A DNA stretch of 64,000 bases from Ottelia alismoides. Taxonomy: Eukaryota; Streptophyta; Magnoliopsida; Alismatales; Hydrocharitaceae. The notes beneath the pieces were generated by a model. That model made no database searches, had not been told where the DNA came from, and saw only the letters and a program-made list of their open reading frames with translations. This document shows, piece after piece, positions 1-11,263 of this stretch. The translations under genes were made by a program, and so were the position numbers. The first letter of the stretch is position 1. Every line of letters begins with the position of its first letter. Location of the stretch: the NCBI GenBank assembly GCA_037367405.1, contig JAZKJV010010130.1:744001-808000 (forward strand), in the 5' to 3' direction.

Positions 1-1160
1 AAATGGGCATGTCCACTTGGACTTCAACTTGCCTTGGAAGATCTTCAGCCTTGCATTAAACAACCATACCTTCTGTCCAGGAACAAAGGTCTTTCGTCTG
101 ATATATCTATCATGCCAACGCTTCACTTTGTCCTTGTACACCAAACTGTTGTCATATGTGTGGTTTCTGACTTCCGCAAGTTCATTCAGATCCATTTCTC
201 TCTGCTTCTGCCCAAGGTGTGTATTCCAGTTGACCTTCTTGATTGCCCATTCTGATTTATGCACTAGTTCTGCGGGAAAATGGTACGGCTTTCCGAATAC
301 CATTCTGAATGGGGAGGTTCCTAACAGTGTCTTGTAAGCTATCCTATACGCCCATAAGACCTGATCCAAAATCTGAGACCAGTCCTTCCTGTCTGGGCGG
401 ATAAGCTTTTGCAATATAGTCTTCACCTGCTGATTTGACACCTTAGCCATACCATTGGTCTGTGGGTGGTAAGGACTCGCGACACGGTGTTTGATGCCGT
501 AGTCCTTCAGGAGTTTCTTTACCTCCCGATTTACAAAGTGGCTACCCCCGTCTGATATCATCATTTTGAGGATACCGAACCTAGACATTATGTGTTCTCT
601 GATGAATTTACAGACAGTCATGCTGTCTACGGCTCGGGTCGGGATAGCCTCCACCCACCTGGATAGATAATCTATTGCAAGAAGGATGTACTCGAATCCG
701 TGGCTAACAGGAAATGGGCCCATGAAATCGATGCCCCAGGCGTCAAAGACATCACAAATGATGACAGGCTGCATTGGCATCTCATCCTTGGAACCAATGG
801 TTCCTCACATTCTCTAGCATACTGGACACGACTTCGCAAAGGTGATGGCATTGCGAAACAGAGTCGGCCAGTAAAATACACACTGAAGTTCCTTCCATGC
901 GGTCCTCTTCCCGGAGTGGTGTCCTCCTGCCTCCAAGCTGTGGCATAAAGAAAGGACACTTTGGTATTCCTCCTGAGGAATACATCGTCTCCAGACACAA
1001 TCCGGTCCTTCAAAGAAAAGGATCGGATCCTCCCAATGGTAGTGTCTAGCGTCCGACTTCAGTCGGTCGATGTGGTTCTTGGACCAATCTTCGGGAACCT
1101 TCTTGGAGACAAGATAGTTCACGATGTTGGTCTACCATGGGAGTGAGTTGACAACAAAAA
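1..1160 (-). pseudogene. Integrase of element A (incomplete, inactive)
   Basis: Integrase inserts retrotransposon cDNA into the host genome. The minus-strand product starts with a zinc-binding domain (HHCC type, ending in CPVC at about 817-828), then a TAG at 814-816 and a TGA at 805-807. From 804 to base 1 the frame is open for 268 codons and holds the rve core. The first catalytic Asp is in GIDFMGPF (codon 727-729) and the second in SDGGSHF (550-552). The third position, 35 residues further on, reads AKVSN, with Lys (442-444) where the D,D35E family requires Glu. A TAG also lies near 1134 before NYLV. The C-terminal part has [11 protein letters not shown] and continues past the window edge. 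The Glu-to-Lys change alone should abolish catalysis. Confidence 0.9.
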
Positions 1161-1569
1161 TCGACTCGTCAGGAAGGAGTCTTGAATAGGTGAATCCTCA
1201 GAAGTATTAAGATCTTCGAGACGAGAGAGATGATCGGCTACTACGTTCTTCTTTCCAGGTTTATCACGGATGTCCAAATCAAACTCTTGGATAAGTAAAA
1301 TCCACCGAAGAAGACGTGCCTTCACATCCTTCTTCTCCATCAAGTATCGCAGTGCTGTATGGTCAGTGAACACAATTACCTTGGATCCAATAAAGTGAGA
1401 TCTGAACTTGTCCAAGGCAAACACTACCGTAAGCATCTCCTTTTCCGTAACTGTATAGTTACGCTGAGCGGTGTCAAGCACTTTGCTTGCGTAGTGGATT
1501 GCGAATGGAACACCATCCCTTCTTTGTCCTAACAGCCCCAACAACATAGTCTGAGGCATCTATCATGAT
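1119..1569 (-). pseudogene. RNase H domain of element A pol
   Basis: This is the Ty3-type RNase H segment that removes the RNA strand during reverse transcription. Visible landmarks are [40 protein letters not shown] and VVADHLSRL, which is the RT-connected RNase H fold common in plant Ty3 elements. It lies directly downstream of the RT fingers, palm and thumb. A one-base frameshift near 1520 (after VVGAV) separates it from the RT frame. A second near 1170 separates it from the integrase frame, so the open stretch ends artificially at 1119. No intact RT-RNase H-integrase fusion could be made from this copy. Confidence 0.88.
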
Positions 1570-2656
1570 CTAAAAAGGTAGAAACCAATCTGGGGCTTGT
1601 AGGATAGGTGCGTCCATGATCATTCCTTGTAATAGCTTAAAGGCCTCAAGACATTTGTGATCAACAACTAACTCAATGTCTTTGCCTAAAAGCTCAGTTA
1701 GCGGTCGGGCAATCTTAGAAAAATCCTTAATGAATCTCTGATAATATCCGACATGCCCGAGGAACGACCGCAACTGTTTGACGTTGGTTGGTGGCTGGAG
1801 TCGTCTGATCACATCCACCTTGGCAGGGTCAACCTCAATTCCTCTCTTGGAGATGACGTGCCCCAACAATGCCCTCCATCACCATGAAGTGACTTTTCTC
1901 CCAGGAGAGCACCAGGTTGACCTCACAACATCGTTTGAGGACTCGGTCCAGATTCCTAAGACAGGAATCAATGGAATCATCATGGACCGAGAAGTCATCC
2001 ATGAAGACTTCCAGGAATTCGCCGACCATTTCAGCGAATACAGCAATCATGCACCTTTGGAAAGTACCTGGAGCGTTGCATAACCCAAAGGGCATGCGCC
2101 TGAAAGCATAGGTACCAAAGGGGCATGTGAACGTGGTCTTTTCCTGGTCATCCAGAGCTATGTCTACTTGATTGTAGCCTGAGAACCCATCCAAGAAACA
2201 GAAGAATTCTTTCCCCGCTAGTCTTTCTAAGATCTGATCAATGAATGGTAGGGGGAAATGATCCTTCTTCGTCGCGGCATTCAAGCGTCTATAATCCACA
2301 CAGACGCGCCACGACATGGGCACTCGCGTCACGATCTCCTCTCCGTCCTCATTGGTGGTCGTTTGAATTCCCGACTTTTTCGGGACCACATGGATTGGGG
2401 CCACCCATTTAGAGTTGGAGATGGGATAAATAAAACCCGCGTTGCACCATTTCTCTATTTCCTTCTTCACGACCTCTCGTAAATTTGGATTCAAACGATG
2501 TTGGAATTCACGAGAGGGTTTGGCTTCATTCTCCAAGTAGATATGGTGCGAACACAGAGTGGGATTTATCCTGTGGAGATCGGAAATGCTCTAGCCTATC
2601 GCCTTGCGGTTTTTCTCTAGGATCTCTAGCAAGCGAGATTCCTGCTCATCAGTCAA
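1570..2656 (-). pseudogene. Reverse transcriptase of element A
   Basis: This Ty3-type reverse transcriptase has, in order, EIEKWCNAGFIYPISNSKWV, VCVDYRRLNAATKKDHFPLP, FLDGFSGYNQV, FTCPFGTYAFRRMPFGLCN and the catalytic box FMDDF. Plant Athila and Tat elements often have FMDDF where other lineages have YIDD. The frame is the same as gag and protease upstream (in frame from about 5791), so the parent made one gag-pol reading frame. Breaks seen are a TGA at 2657-2659, a TAG at 2591-2593 in AIG*SIS, a one-base loss near 1860 (after EGIV, before LGHVISKRG) and a TAG at 1570-1572 after WFLPF. The polymerase palm residues themselves are preserved. Confidence 0.92.
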
Positions 2657-3289
2657 TCACGAACTGATGATGACCGGATATTTCTTATCCTGACCCGTAA
2701 GGAAGGCGTATTTCAGTGTTGTGGATAAAGGCTTGAGCTCAGGTATGGTGTGATCGTCTAGGAAATCTGGCTCAATCGAATCTAGCTCGGTGTTGGAAGT
2801 GGATGGATCTTTCTCTGTAATTGCTACCACCAAGTTGTTCGGCTCTGGAGTCGGATCGTCAAAGGTCTCCATGCAATCGGCAAAAGCCTTGTCCGACTTG
2901 TCATCCTCATCTTGTGATTGTCCTAAAAAGGTAAGGACTGACAGGCCCAACTGAGCCTGTAAGTCATCAAAGATGTAGGGTGATGCAGATTCTGAGCTGT
3001 ACTCGTCTCCGAGGAACTCGCAAACTGACTCATGCACGGGATCATCTCCGGAGAGGAGGGACTCATCGGTGCTGGCTGGGTTCTGTCTCCAGGGCCCAAC
3101 TGTGTCTACATGATCGCAGTCTGCTTCGGTTGAAGAGTACTCGGTGCTGGATTCGGAATCCTGTCTCTGCCATCTGGTCTGCTTCATCTCAAGCTCCTCA
3201 TCTCTGCCTGGAGTTTGGAACTGGATCTTCCTGATCTTGTAATCAAACAAGGCCCCCGCTGTCTTGAGGAAGGGCCTGCCTAAGATGAT
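2657..3289 (-). pseudogene. Linker between protease and reverse transcriptase of element A
   Basis: The stretch continues the gag-pol frame past the protease. It begins with a segment related to GRPFLKTAG (at about 3270) and MFDYKIRKIQFQTPG, then becomes a long acidic, low-complexity linker rich in Asp, Glu and Ser, and ends at PVIISS followed by a TGA. The plus-strand copy D has the matching start (FDYGTCMMKFHSPGREVN). In Ty3 elements of this branch this spacer has no catalytic role and varies in length. It is bounded by a TAG at 3290-3292 and a TGA at 2657-2659, both in frame. I see no separate gene here. Confidence 0.75.
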
Positions 3290-3859
3290 CTAGGAGTCTC
3301 TCCAATTACGAGGGGTTTCCATATCTAGGACAGTGAAGTCCACCATGTATTCCTGTCCCTTGACTTTGATCACAACATTCCTCAATTCTCCTTGGGACCT
3401 ATTGGTTGATTTGTCAGCGAACTGCAGGAGGGCTCTAGATTTCCTAAGAGGTCCGAGATTAAGACGCTCATAGAGGGCTGTATGCATTAAGTTAATTGAG
3501 GAACCATTGTCCAGGAGAGTGCGTGCAAACGCGATGTCATCAACATGACTCACTACATAGTGTGCACCCATGTCTCTTCGTTTCCTGGGAAACGAGTTCT
3601 TTATTGCACAAGTCGTGGCTACTGATAGAATGTGTTTCTCAACATAGCTTTTGGTCTTCCTGCTAACCCGATTAGGTGTGCATCTCTCCTTAAGGTATTT
3701 TTGAAAGGCAGGGGTCATTTCCACGTACTTGTCAAATGGGATTGTGACCTTGATGTGTTTGTTGCAGAACTTTGCCATCTCAGGGTCATCTTTTTGGTTT
3801 TTTTTAGTTTTCTTCCTTCCACCCTTGAGAGCTCGGGGGAAAGGGATTATTGACTCCAA
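3290..3859 (-). pseudogene. Retropepsin-like aspartic protease of element A
   Basis: This is an aspartic protease domain that would cut the gag-pol precursor. The active-site motif reads TLLDNGSSINLM, with the catalytic Asp at residue 117 of the open stretch (codon 3509-3511). Upstream is the conserved pre-protease block (VTIPFDKYVEMTPAFQKYLK), and downstream is VDFTVLDMETPRNW. It lies in the same frame as gag and RT. The frame is cut at 3290-3292 by a TAG. The plus-strand relative D has a CAA glutamine codon at this point (SQIIL), so a C-to-T change is the likely cause. Gag-proximal TAG codons at 3944 and 3950 separate it from gag. Confidence 0.85.
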
Positions 3860-3943
3860 CTCATGTTCTGAAATTGAAAGGTTTTCATTGAAATCTGGAA
3901 CTGAGTTCTGTACATGACTCGGACTTTTAAACAGACTCGGACT

Positions 3944-6130
3944 CTAACTCTAACTCTGACTGAAAGGAAAATGCTGAGGCGAAACCAGTGATGCGTCTTC
4001 CGCGATTTCTTGACGGTCCTCCTCAGATGGAGGTACGGGCTCTTCATCGGTTTCGTCGGACTCTCTGCTGGTGCGGGGTTGCTGCTTCGAGGACTCAGAT
4101 GTACTCTTCTTCTGCCGATGGTGATGGTGGTGCTGCTCCTCTTCTTCCTCCAAGTTCTCCTCAGGTAGAGACTTGACGGCTCCTTCCTTCGGTGCCCGTG
4201 CCCGATCAGGTATGGTCACGGTCCTTCCGCTCCTGAGGGACATATGATTCAAATTATCATACAAAAGGATCTCATGTTCAGATAAATAATTATCTGAATA
4301 ATATACCTGATCACGAGGTCGGTTGTGGCCATGGGTTATGCTGTTCGGGTAGGCCTGAACCTGTGCGGGAATTGGGGTATTCGGCGCCATCTGTTGATCC
4401 TGGGTACGAGAGACACGATTCAGATTGGTTCTCATATCCAGATAGCCATTCTGGATTTGTTGGACCCCATCAGACAGGGTCTAGATTGCCAAGGTGAGGG
4501 ACTCCAATTCAGTGGGCTGGGCTTGATGCTGACTTGCGGACGAGGTTCTGTACTGGCCCTGCTGGCCATGCCGATACTGCGGCTGCTGGTGGAACGGTGC
4601 TGGGCCCTGCTGAAATGTACGCTGCTGTTGCTGGTGCTGTTGAGGCTGGTACCCTTGTTCGGACCTGGAATGAACAAAGCGCGGTGCGGGGATGGAGCTG
4701 GTTCCTTGGTAAGCTGGGGTAGGTCGGTAAGGCTGACCATTCCCCATCCCCGACTGTCTGCTGACGGGGTCACGGCTGTACCACAACCCGCTGATCTCGA
4801 ACACCTACGAAGGCTCCTCGTATCCGGTCTCCACTTGTGGGGGTGCATGCTGGTCCTGCTGAGTGTAAGTATGATCCTCCACCCAACCACTCTGAGGCTC
4901 CGGTGCCTGTTCCTGTACAAGATGGACTCGATGTACAGGTACAGGTGGTGCAGAAGGGGCAGGTAGCTTTATCTTAGCTACCTTCTCAGTAAGTTCCTCC
5001 ACTTGCTTCGTTGGACGTGAGAGAGACTCAAGGTCAGTGACCCTCTTGTGGATCTGCTCGGCCATAGTTAACTTGTAAGCTATCATCCCCATGTTGGGGA
5101 TGAGGTCCTCTGTCAGATCCTCTACAGTCCTCCGGGTTGTCTCGTTGGATAGGATTGAGGGGGACAACTTATGGGCCCTGGTGGCCTGCGATCTGCCGGT
5201 TTCCGCCATCTGCTCTAGGATCTTCCATACGGCGTTCTCGTTCTTGTTCAGATAGCTTCCTCCACAGGCAGCACTGACGAACCCCTGCATCTCCGGGGTT
5301 AAACCATAGAACAAGGTCTGGACTAAGATCGCCTTAGAAATGCCGTGGTAGGGACATTTCTGAACTAAGTCATTGAACCTATCCCAGGCATCATGGAATG
5401 GTTCACTGGGTCCCTGGGAGAAACTCGCGATCTTCGTTCTCATTTGGTTAGTCCTACTGAGAGGGTAGAACTTCTTCATAAATAGATCCTTGAACTGCAT
5501 CCAGGTTGTACATATCACCCCTAGGTTTTTCAGCCAATGTGCTGCCTTATCTCCTAAGGCAAAGGGGGTGGCCTTCGGTCTAATGTAATCTTGCCCAACA
5601 CTAGGATGGCTAAGATTGTTGCAAACCAGCTCGAAGTCTCGGAGGAAGGCATGTGGTTCTTCATGGGCATTTCCGTTGAACTTCGGTAGCAGGCTAAGGA
5701 AATGGGGCTTGAGCTTAAATGCTTCGGCGAGAACCGTTGGTGCCAACAAACTTTGAATCTCGTTCTCTGCTTGGATGTAGGTATCAACCATTGGTCAGTC
5801 GATTCCTCCTGTTGCAATAATCTGTCCCATTCTAGCCGTGAGATCTGCATTTTATTGTTCAGCTGTGGCAAGGCGATTAAGAATTTGTCGCAATTGATCC
5901 TCATCCGATGCTTCTTAGGTGGCATCTTATCCTCTATTCCTGGGTATGAAATAATGTCGGTGTCAAAGGACAAATCAAGGAAGGGATTCTTACCGAGGCG
6001 ATGGTCTTCCTCGGTAAGCTCAGAGGAGAGGAAAGGGTTGGTTTGAGAGTAACCACCCTAGGTATGAGAGAACCAGAACTCAAGAGGGTCATGAGTCCTG
6101 GGTGGTCCAAGGTGTGCTTGGGCCGATGAA
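3944..6130 (-). pseudogene. Gag of element A (Athila-type, multiple stops)
   Basis: Gag forms the virus-like particle. The central retrotransposon-gag domain is clear: FKLKPHFLSLLPKFNGNA, DKAAHWLKNLGV, FMKKFYPLSRTNQMR, SFSQGPSEPFHDAWDRFNDL and TPEMQGFVSAACGG (about 5730-5250). The N-terminal part (IEDKMPPKKHRMRI and upstream DPLEFWFSH) extends to about 6100, with no certain start codon. A one-base frameshift near 5797 joins the two parts. The C-terminal third is Gln/Pro rich, followed by a Glu tract and a His tract (about 4150-4090). In-frame stops are at 4805, 4481, 3950 and 3944. No zinc knuckle was found. The plus-strand gag of D aligns throughout. Confidence 0.85.
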
Positions 6131-7569
6131 GAGGAGTTTCGTGGGGGGTTCAAAGAGATATTGGTGAATAAAGAGCCGATATCCCCCTAGTCACTCATCT
6201 TTATTTGGCAAGAAGAAATGGTAGTTCTAAGTGAACATAGGATTTGACTCCTACCTGAAGCAAACAATTCAATCCAAGACCCTGGGTTCACACTAAACAC
6301 AATGAAGGACCCAAAATCAAGTCCAAATAATCTTGTAAATTTTAAGTGTGATTTTTCAAGCAAGATAGCAAGGATTACGCGGCCTAAAGGGAAGTCGGCT
6401 CACAGCCGGATGCGTCTTCCCTGTTTAACCTGTCGCCTAAGATACCGCCGATCCTTCCTTTCTTCGCTCCTATCCCAAGGTTATGGGTTCAAAGACCACA
6501 CCCCTATCTACCTGCAAGGAGGCGGAGGCTGATAAGGCTGGAACTTCACCCCAGGGGGTTACTGGCAACTTGTCGCAAAGTACCGCAATTTTGCCCCTAT
6601 TTACCTGAGACAGGCGGAGGCTACTTGGTACTAGTCAGTGAACCTTAAAAATTCAACTTATGATATTTGTTAGGATTAGTCGGAACGTGATATGGAAGGC
6701 GGGAATTTGGGCTCTGCCTTAAGGTGTTCACACACACTCAAGTACCCTCACTCAGCCTGAAAACAAGGTCGGAGATTAATCTCCCGCAAACAGATTTTCC
6801 AATTTTATCTATTTTTTGGTTAATAATGTTTAGCAGTCCCGGTTTTAAGTTAAGTTCTCAATGATTTAGTCCAACCACACAACATGCCTATCGTCCAGTC
6901 CCAATTTCCGTTTAAGTGAAATGTGGAAAACAGAGGGGGAAATCGAGAAAAGCCGATGCACGAAAAACGATGATGCGTATGCTGAGTTAAGAAGACTTAC
7001 AGTGATCCCTTTGCTTTTATGCAGGATGCAAAACAGAATTGAAAACTTTACACTACATGCATATGCAGGCGACAAAATCCGCTCCTAGACAAGCAGTTCT
7101 ATTAGCGAGTGAAGAACAATTTGATTTGGCTAGATCTGCGGTCTAAGTGCGTCTTTTAAGTGGTTGTGTGGTCCTAAAAATTACGAGCACAAGCAAACCC
7201 TAAAGTGGCTCGAGGAGCCGCTAGTGCAAGCCTAAATTACCATTCGAACCACACAGCACACGGGGACACGGTTTCACTATACTTACACGTGCGAGAACCC
7301 AAACGGGAACCGCTGGAAATAATGCGAAAAAAGTAATAAAAATAAAATTACAGATTCACTCAAATCACTCAAAACATTAATCTGTCGATTCCTCGAAGTG
7401 TCTTCGACTCCTCGCGTTCCTCGCACAGAAATAAATTGAGGTCAGAGAATGACACAAAAAATACAAAAATTAAAAGACAGAAAATATTCACAGGAAAATC
7501 GAGGGTTAGACTACTCGTGGATAGAAATCAAACAATCAGAAATTATTGCAAATTAACCTAAGCTGTGTC
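6131..7569 (-). other. Untranslated leader of element A, between PBS and gag
   Basis: About 1.4 kb lies between the primer-binding site and the gag coding block, as expected for the long leader of Athila-type elements. It has no credible gene. Two similar segments near 6505-6535 and 6590-6620 share the core GGCGGAGGCT and a preceding CCCCTAT-TACCTG context, so a small internal duplication is likely. Short open frames here look random. Confidence 0.6.
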
Positions 7570-7587
7570 TCCCCGGAAACGGCGTCA
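7570..7587 (-). promoter_or_regulatory. Primer-binding site of element A (tRNA-Asp-like)
   Basis: On the minus strand the site reads TGACGCCGTTTCCGGGGA, three bases inside the LTR edge at 7591. It differs at two positions from the TGGCGCCGTTGCCGGGGA-type site that plant Athila elements use to prime minus-strand DNA synthesis. Both the position between LTR and leader and the sequence support the call. Confidence 0.85.
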
Positions 7588-10011
7588 TTTTGACGAACGC
7601 TCCCGCTATTCTAGTTAATTCAGGCAAATTAATGTCCAAACTAATACTAATGTTCGTTGTAGTCGGATAACGAGGGCGTATCAAAAACCACTTTTAATTT
7701 TTTATTAATTAATCTCGAGTGGCAACTTTTTTTACTTGGGAGTCCAAAGTCGAACTCAGGGAGGCAACTGTCTCCTTAGCTTGATTTTTAGCGAAATCCA
7801 AGTGTTAGATTTCAGAGGGAATAAGTTTTTTTGGTCTTTTTCGATTTTTTATGCAAGACTCATGCAAAATCAGGCCAGCTTAGAACATAAATCAGATAAG
7901 TGCTCAAATGAAGTCCAAAAATAATAAAACTTGGCCAGATGATGAAATATGATAAAATTAAGCTACCCTAAGTTTTTTGGAATTTTCTGACACTAAATGA
8001 ATTAACTATGAATTAAAAATGGATGCAGGGTGATTTCGACTAATTTAATTTTAATAAATATCAAATCACAATATTTTTTTGGGAATAAAAATTATCTTAG
8101 ATAGATCTAAAGATGAAGAATCCACGAAAATTGTCAGACCTTAATTTTGATGTGAAATAAACCTATTAAAAATAAATTAAGGAAATAACCAAATAATTTA
8201 TTTAGGCCTCGAAATGCGTGCAATTGAGATGAAATTTTTAAACAATGTGAAGCTAATTATCCTAGAGCTAATGTGATTTTTTGGGAATTTTTGGTGTCAC
8301 AGTGAAATTACTACTAATTAAAAGGTTAAATTGGGCAAAATATGACACAAATGAACCAAATAATTAATTAAAAATTCCACTGATATCACAAAAATATGAC
8401 ACGTATCACATAAGATAAAGGACAAGTTAAACTACAACATGCAATTTTTGGAATTGAAAATGATGAAATATGGACACCTAAATATGCGTGCAAAGAAAGG
8501 GGTATACCTGCAATCCAGGAATTAAAAATTGCTCAAAATAAAATATGCTGACAGGGACTATTTTGCAATTACCTAGAATGCAAGGGGGGGTAGATGCAAT
8601 TTCTCCACAAACGCACGTGCTACTCACGTGGGTATGCTTCACAAGGACTGAATTGTTATTTCAGAAACCTTTAGGGGCCTCAGCGCAATTTTCCCAGGCC
8701 GCACGTGCCCCTCACATGGGTTGCCCTAGGCTCGGTGGACGTCGGCGGCTCGGGACGAGGCCCAGGTGCTCTGGAAGTTCGGCTGGAGGCTCGGGGAAAA
8801 TTCGGGTGATACGAGCCTAGAGGTCGGGGAAGAGGCTTGGGATCAGGCGACGTGGCTTGATCTGGACCGTGGATCAAGTGACGATCCAACGATCAATGGA
8901 TGCTGAGGTGTGGTGGGTCTGGATCCGTCAGATCATCGATTGATCCAACGACGGTGGGCTCGCTCCTACTGATGGTGACATGGTCGATCAGTGACCGTTG
9001 GATCTAGATTGATCCAACGACACCTGGAGCTCGATGAAGAGGTCTACGTTGCGTGCTCAGGCCCGTAGAATCATGGATGATCCTATGACTGCGGAGTGAG
9101 GCGACGGGCTGGCGAACCACCGCTGGATCTTGATGGATCCAACGGCCCGATGCTGCTTTGGCTTATGTTGACGTTGCTTGTTCCTGAGCATCCGATCAAC
9201 AAGATCGGACGGTTGTAGGATGTCTTCCCCAACGGCCCTCCGCCTCCTGCGGAGGAGAAGGCGGGGCTCTAGCGAAGCTAGGCTTGCTCCGCCCGGTCCT
9301 CCAGCCGCCGATGAAGCTCGTGGGGGACTGTGACGTAGCTGAGAAGATGCGGGGCGAAGTGGCGAAGCCTCCGATGGCCTCAGAAGTGGAGGAGGTGGTC
9401 TGGAGTTCGATGACAATGAAGCTCAAAGGGAGCTCCAACGAGCTTCCGGCCAGTCAACGAGATGGCACCTGCAGAGGGTTAGATGATAGGCGAAGCGTGC
9501 GTGTGTTCGTGGAGGTGGTACTGAGTGAAAGGCGAGGCCTATGGCGGAGTGAGGGGTGTCTGGTGATCAAGCTCTGCCCAGGTGGCGGTGCTGGCGTCGG
9601 TGAGAGGTGACGTGCAATGTTTGAGGAAAAGAAGGGGATCGCGAAGATCGGAGCTCCGTCGCGGAGCTCGGAGAGATGATGGTGGAGCGAGAAGATGACG
9701 GTGGAGAGCGACATAAATCAGAGAAATCAACGGGAAAATAAAGAGAAGATGAGAGTAGGATGGAGGATTCTACCTGGGGAATGGAGCTCAGGTTTGAGCT
9801 CCAGGTCGTCGCTCGAAGGTCGGTAGTATACCTGAGCTCACGCAGCTCACGGAGGGAGGCTGCAGCACGGCGGAGGCGGCCGTGGATCTCGCCGGAGAAG
9901 ACGCCTATCTTCGCTCGAGGATAAGGTCAATTGATGTCACCAATTGATTGCTCTGAGCTCAAGGGTTCCTCACGTAATGGCAGATAGGCGTGATAGTGGC
10001 CGGAGGATGAT

Positions 10012-10019
10012 TATTTATA
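10012..10019 (-). promoter_or_regulatory. Putative TATA box of element A LTR
   Basis: TATAAATA on the minus strand lies inside the LTR, in the orientation that would transcribe toward the PBS and gag. Related TATA boxes occur in the LTRs at 13336 and 58097. Confidence 0.5.
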
Positions 10020-10743
10020 GGATGAAGTTGGTGGCCGGAGTCGGTGGAAGGTGGAGTTCGTGGAGGTTGTGGGGCGACTTTGGTGGGAGTTGTGGTGAGT
10101 GAGGGAGCTGGCGAGGATGAGGGAAGAGTGGACTCCATCGTGGCGGTGTTGGTGATCGGAGAGGGTGGCTGGAGTGGGCTGAGAATAGAAAGGGGGCGAC
10201 GGGTCGACGTAGTGGATATCATGGGAGAGAGGGCGACCGGAGGTAGAAGACGAGGTCCTGGCCGTTGGATCTTGTGATCCAACATCCTGAAGCGCGACGC
10301 TAAGAAGCGGCTTAGATTAGATCAAGGCGAGGCGATCTAAGGGTGTGTTGCACCATGTGGCAAGTTGTGGGAGCGGCGCTGGCAAACGGCTGCGATGAGG
10401 ACTGGATACCGATCGAAGGTCTGAGGACATCGAGTGGATCGAGCGGTCACGATGGAATAGATCATGTGGATGAAAGTGTGATGCGTGGCGCGAGGGGAGT
10501 GAGGCGGGAACAGGCGGCTATGATGAAAGGCGGGGATGATCAAACGGCTGAGAAAGAGGGCGCACATGGAGGTAGCACCACCATTGGATCGGGATGAAGA
10601 TCCAACGGCTATGGGCGCGGGCGGCTAAGGCAAGGGGAGCGGGTCGTGTGGCGCAATCAGAGGGCGCCACGTGGCCAACTGTGAGTGGCTGAGAAGAGAA
10701 ATGAGTTTAGAGAGAGAAGGAGGCCGAATTTGGAAAAACCCAA

Positions 10744-10788
10744 AACATGAAAGTTGTAGATCTCGATGAGATCTACAAGTTTCATGTT
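10744..10788. repeat. Conserved LTR hairpin (21-bp arms, 3-nt loop)
   Basis: Left arm 10744-10764 and right arm 10768-10788 pair at 20 of 21 positions; the left arm begins AACATGAAAGTTGTAGATC. The same hairpin, with 18 of 21 pairs, occurs at 20506-20550 in the LTR of D. A decayed form lies at about 56884-56925. Confidence 0.8.
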
Positions 10789-11263
10789 GATCAAAGACGG
10801 AGATGAGGTTAAATATGATACAAAATACAAGAATACAAATATACACATATATAGTATACATAGAGGCCCAAAAACCCAACTTCTTCCTACGAGCTCCAAA
10901 TTGGATGAAATTAGTCTCGTTTTGAGTAGACCTATTTTGGAGGTTGTATGAGGGAGTTATGGGCTTTCTATGATCCAGAGGTTCTAGGGCTTTATTGGGT
11001 GCTTTTACAAAGGAGATCTCTGACTTCCTTCCTTATATTATTAACTAAAGGTGTATATGTTATAAGGGAGGTGTTATTTTATAGGTGGATATTTTACAAG
11101 TGGAACTGGCTTCTTATTTAATGCAAATATGAGTGCTAAAATGCATATATTATGAATGTATGTATGAATGCTAATTATGCAAGATAAAGGGAAATATGCT
11201 GCTATTTACTCGGGAACAAGCCTTTATTTTCATCTTTTAGAGTGATGAATCACATATTCATCA

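Larger units (their letters stand above)
1..11263 (-). mobile_element. Athila-like Ty3/gypsy retrotransposon A, 5' two-thirds
   Basis: Read on the minus strand this is LTR (11263-7591), PBS (7587-7570), leader, gag, protease, reverse transcriptase, RNase H and integrase, in the order typical of Ty3/gypsy elements. The integrase frame is still open at base 1, so the rest of pol, any env-like region and the 3' LTR lie outside the window. The long LTR, the PBS resembling tRNA-Asp, the gag type and the FMDD box in RT fit the plant Athila/Tat branch. Coding capacity is lost through about ten in-frame stops, several single-base frameshifts and a changed integrase catalytic residue. The right LTR edge abuts the 3' internal part of an oppositely oriented Athila-like element. 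Confidence 0.9.
7591..11263 (-). repeat. 5' LTR of element A, 3.67 kb
   Basis: The LTR starts (plus-strand view) with TGACGAACGC next to the PBS. It ends with the palindrome TGATGAATCACATATTCATC plus A, which is the terminal hairpin shared with the other Athila-type LTRs in the window. A U5 motif (ACTTGGGAGTCCAAAGTCG, then a GGAGGCA-like block, about 7735-7765) recurs at 54580, 58260 and 62900. The middle (8650-10650) is GC-rich and holds repeated GATCCAACG motifs; the ends are AT-rich. A minus-strand TATA box lies at 10012-10019. Open frames inside the LTR show no family similarity that I can recognise. Confidence 0.85.

Noticed and set aside
17..337. Plus-strand open frames over the integrase region, including 700-948 and 1778-2083
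   Set aside because: They lie antisense to the well-supported minus-strand pol frame and have no recognisable domain.
3930..3960. Telomere-like CTAACT repeat
   Set aside because: Only three short units, inside the gag-protease coding frame; it is not the plant telomere repeat CCCTAAA.
4325..4966. 213-codon plus-strand open frame with Leu-rich composition
   Set aside because: Antisense to the Gln/Pro-rich C-terminus of gag; low-complexity complement codons explain the length and hydrophobicity.
8545..10597. Several 70-120-codon frames in the GC-rich middle of the element A LTR
   Set aside because: GC-rich composition gives few stops on both strands; no conserved domain and no conservation of frames between LTRs.
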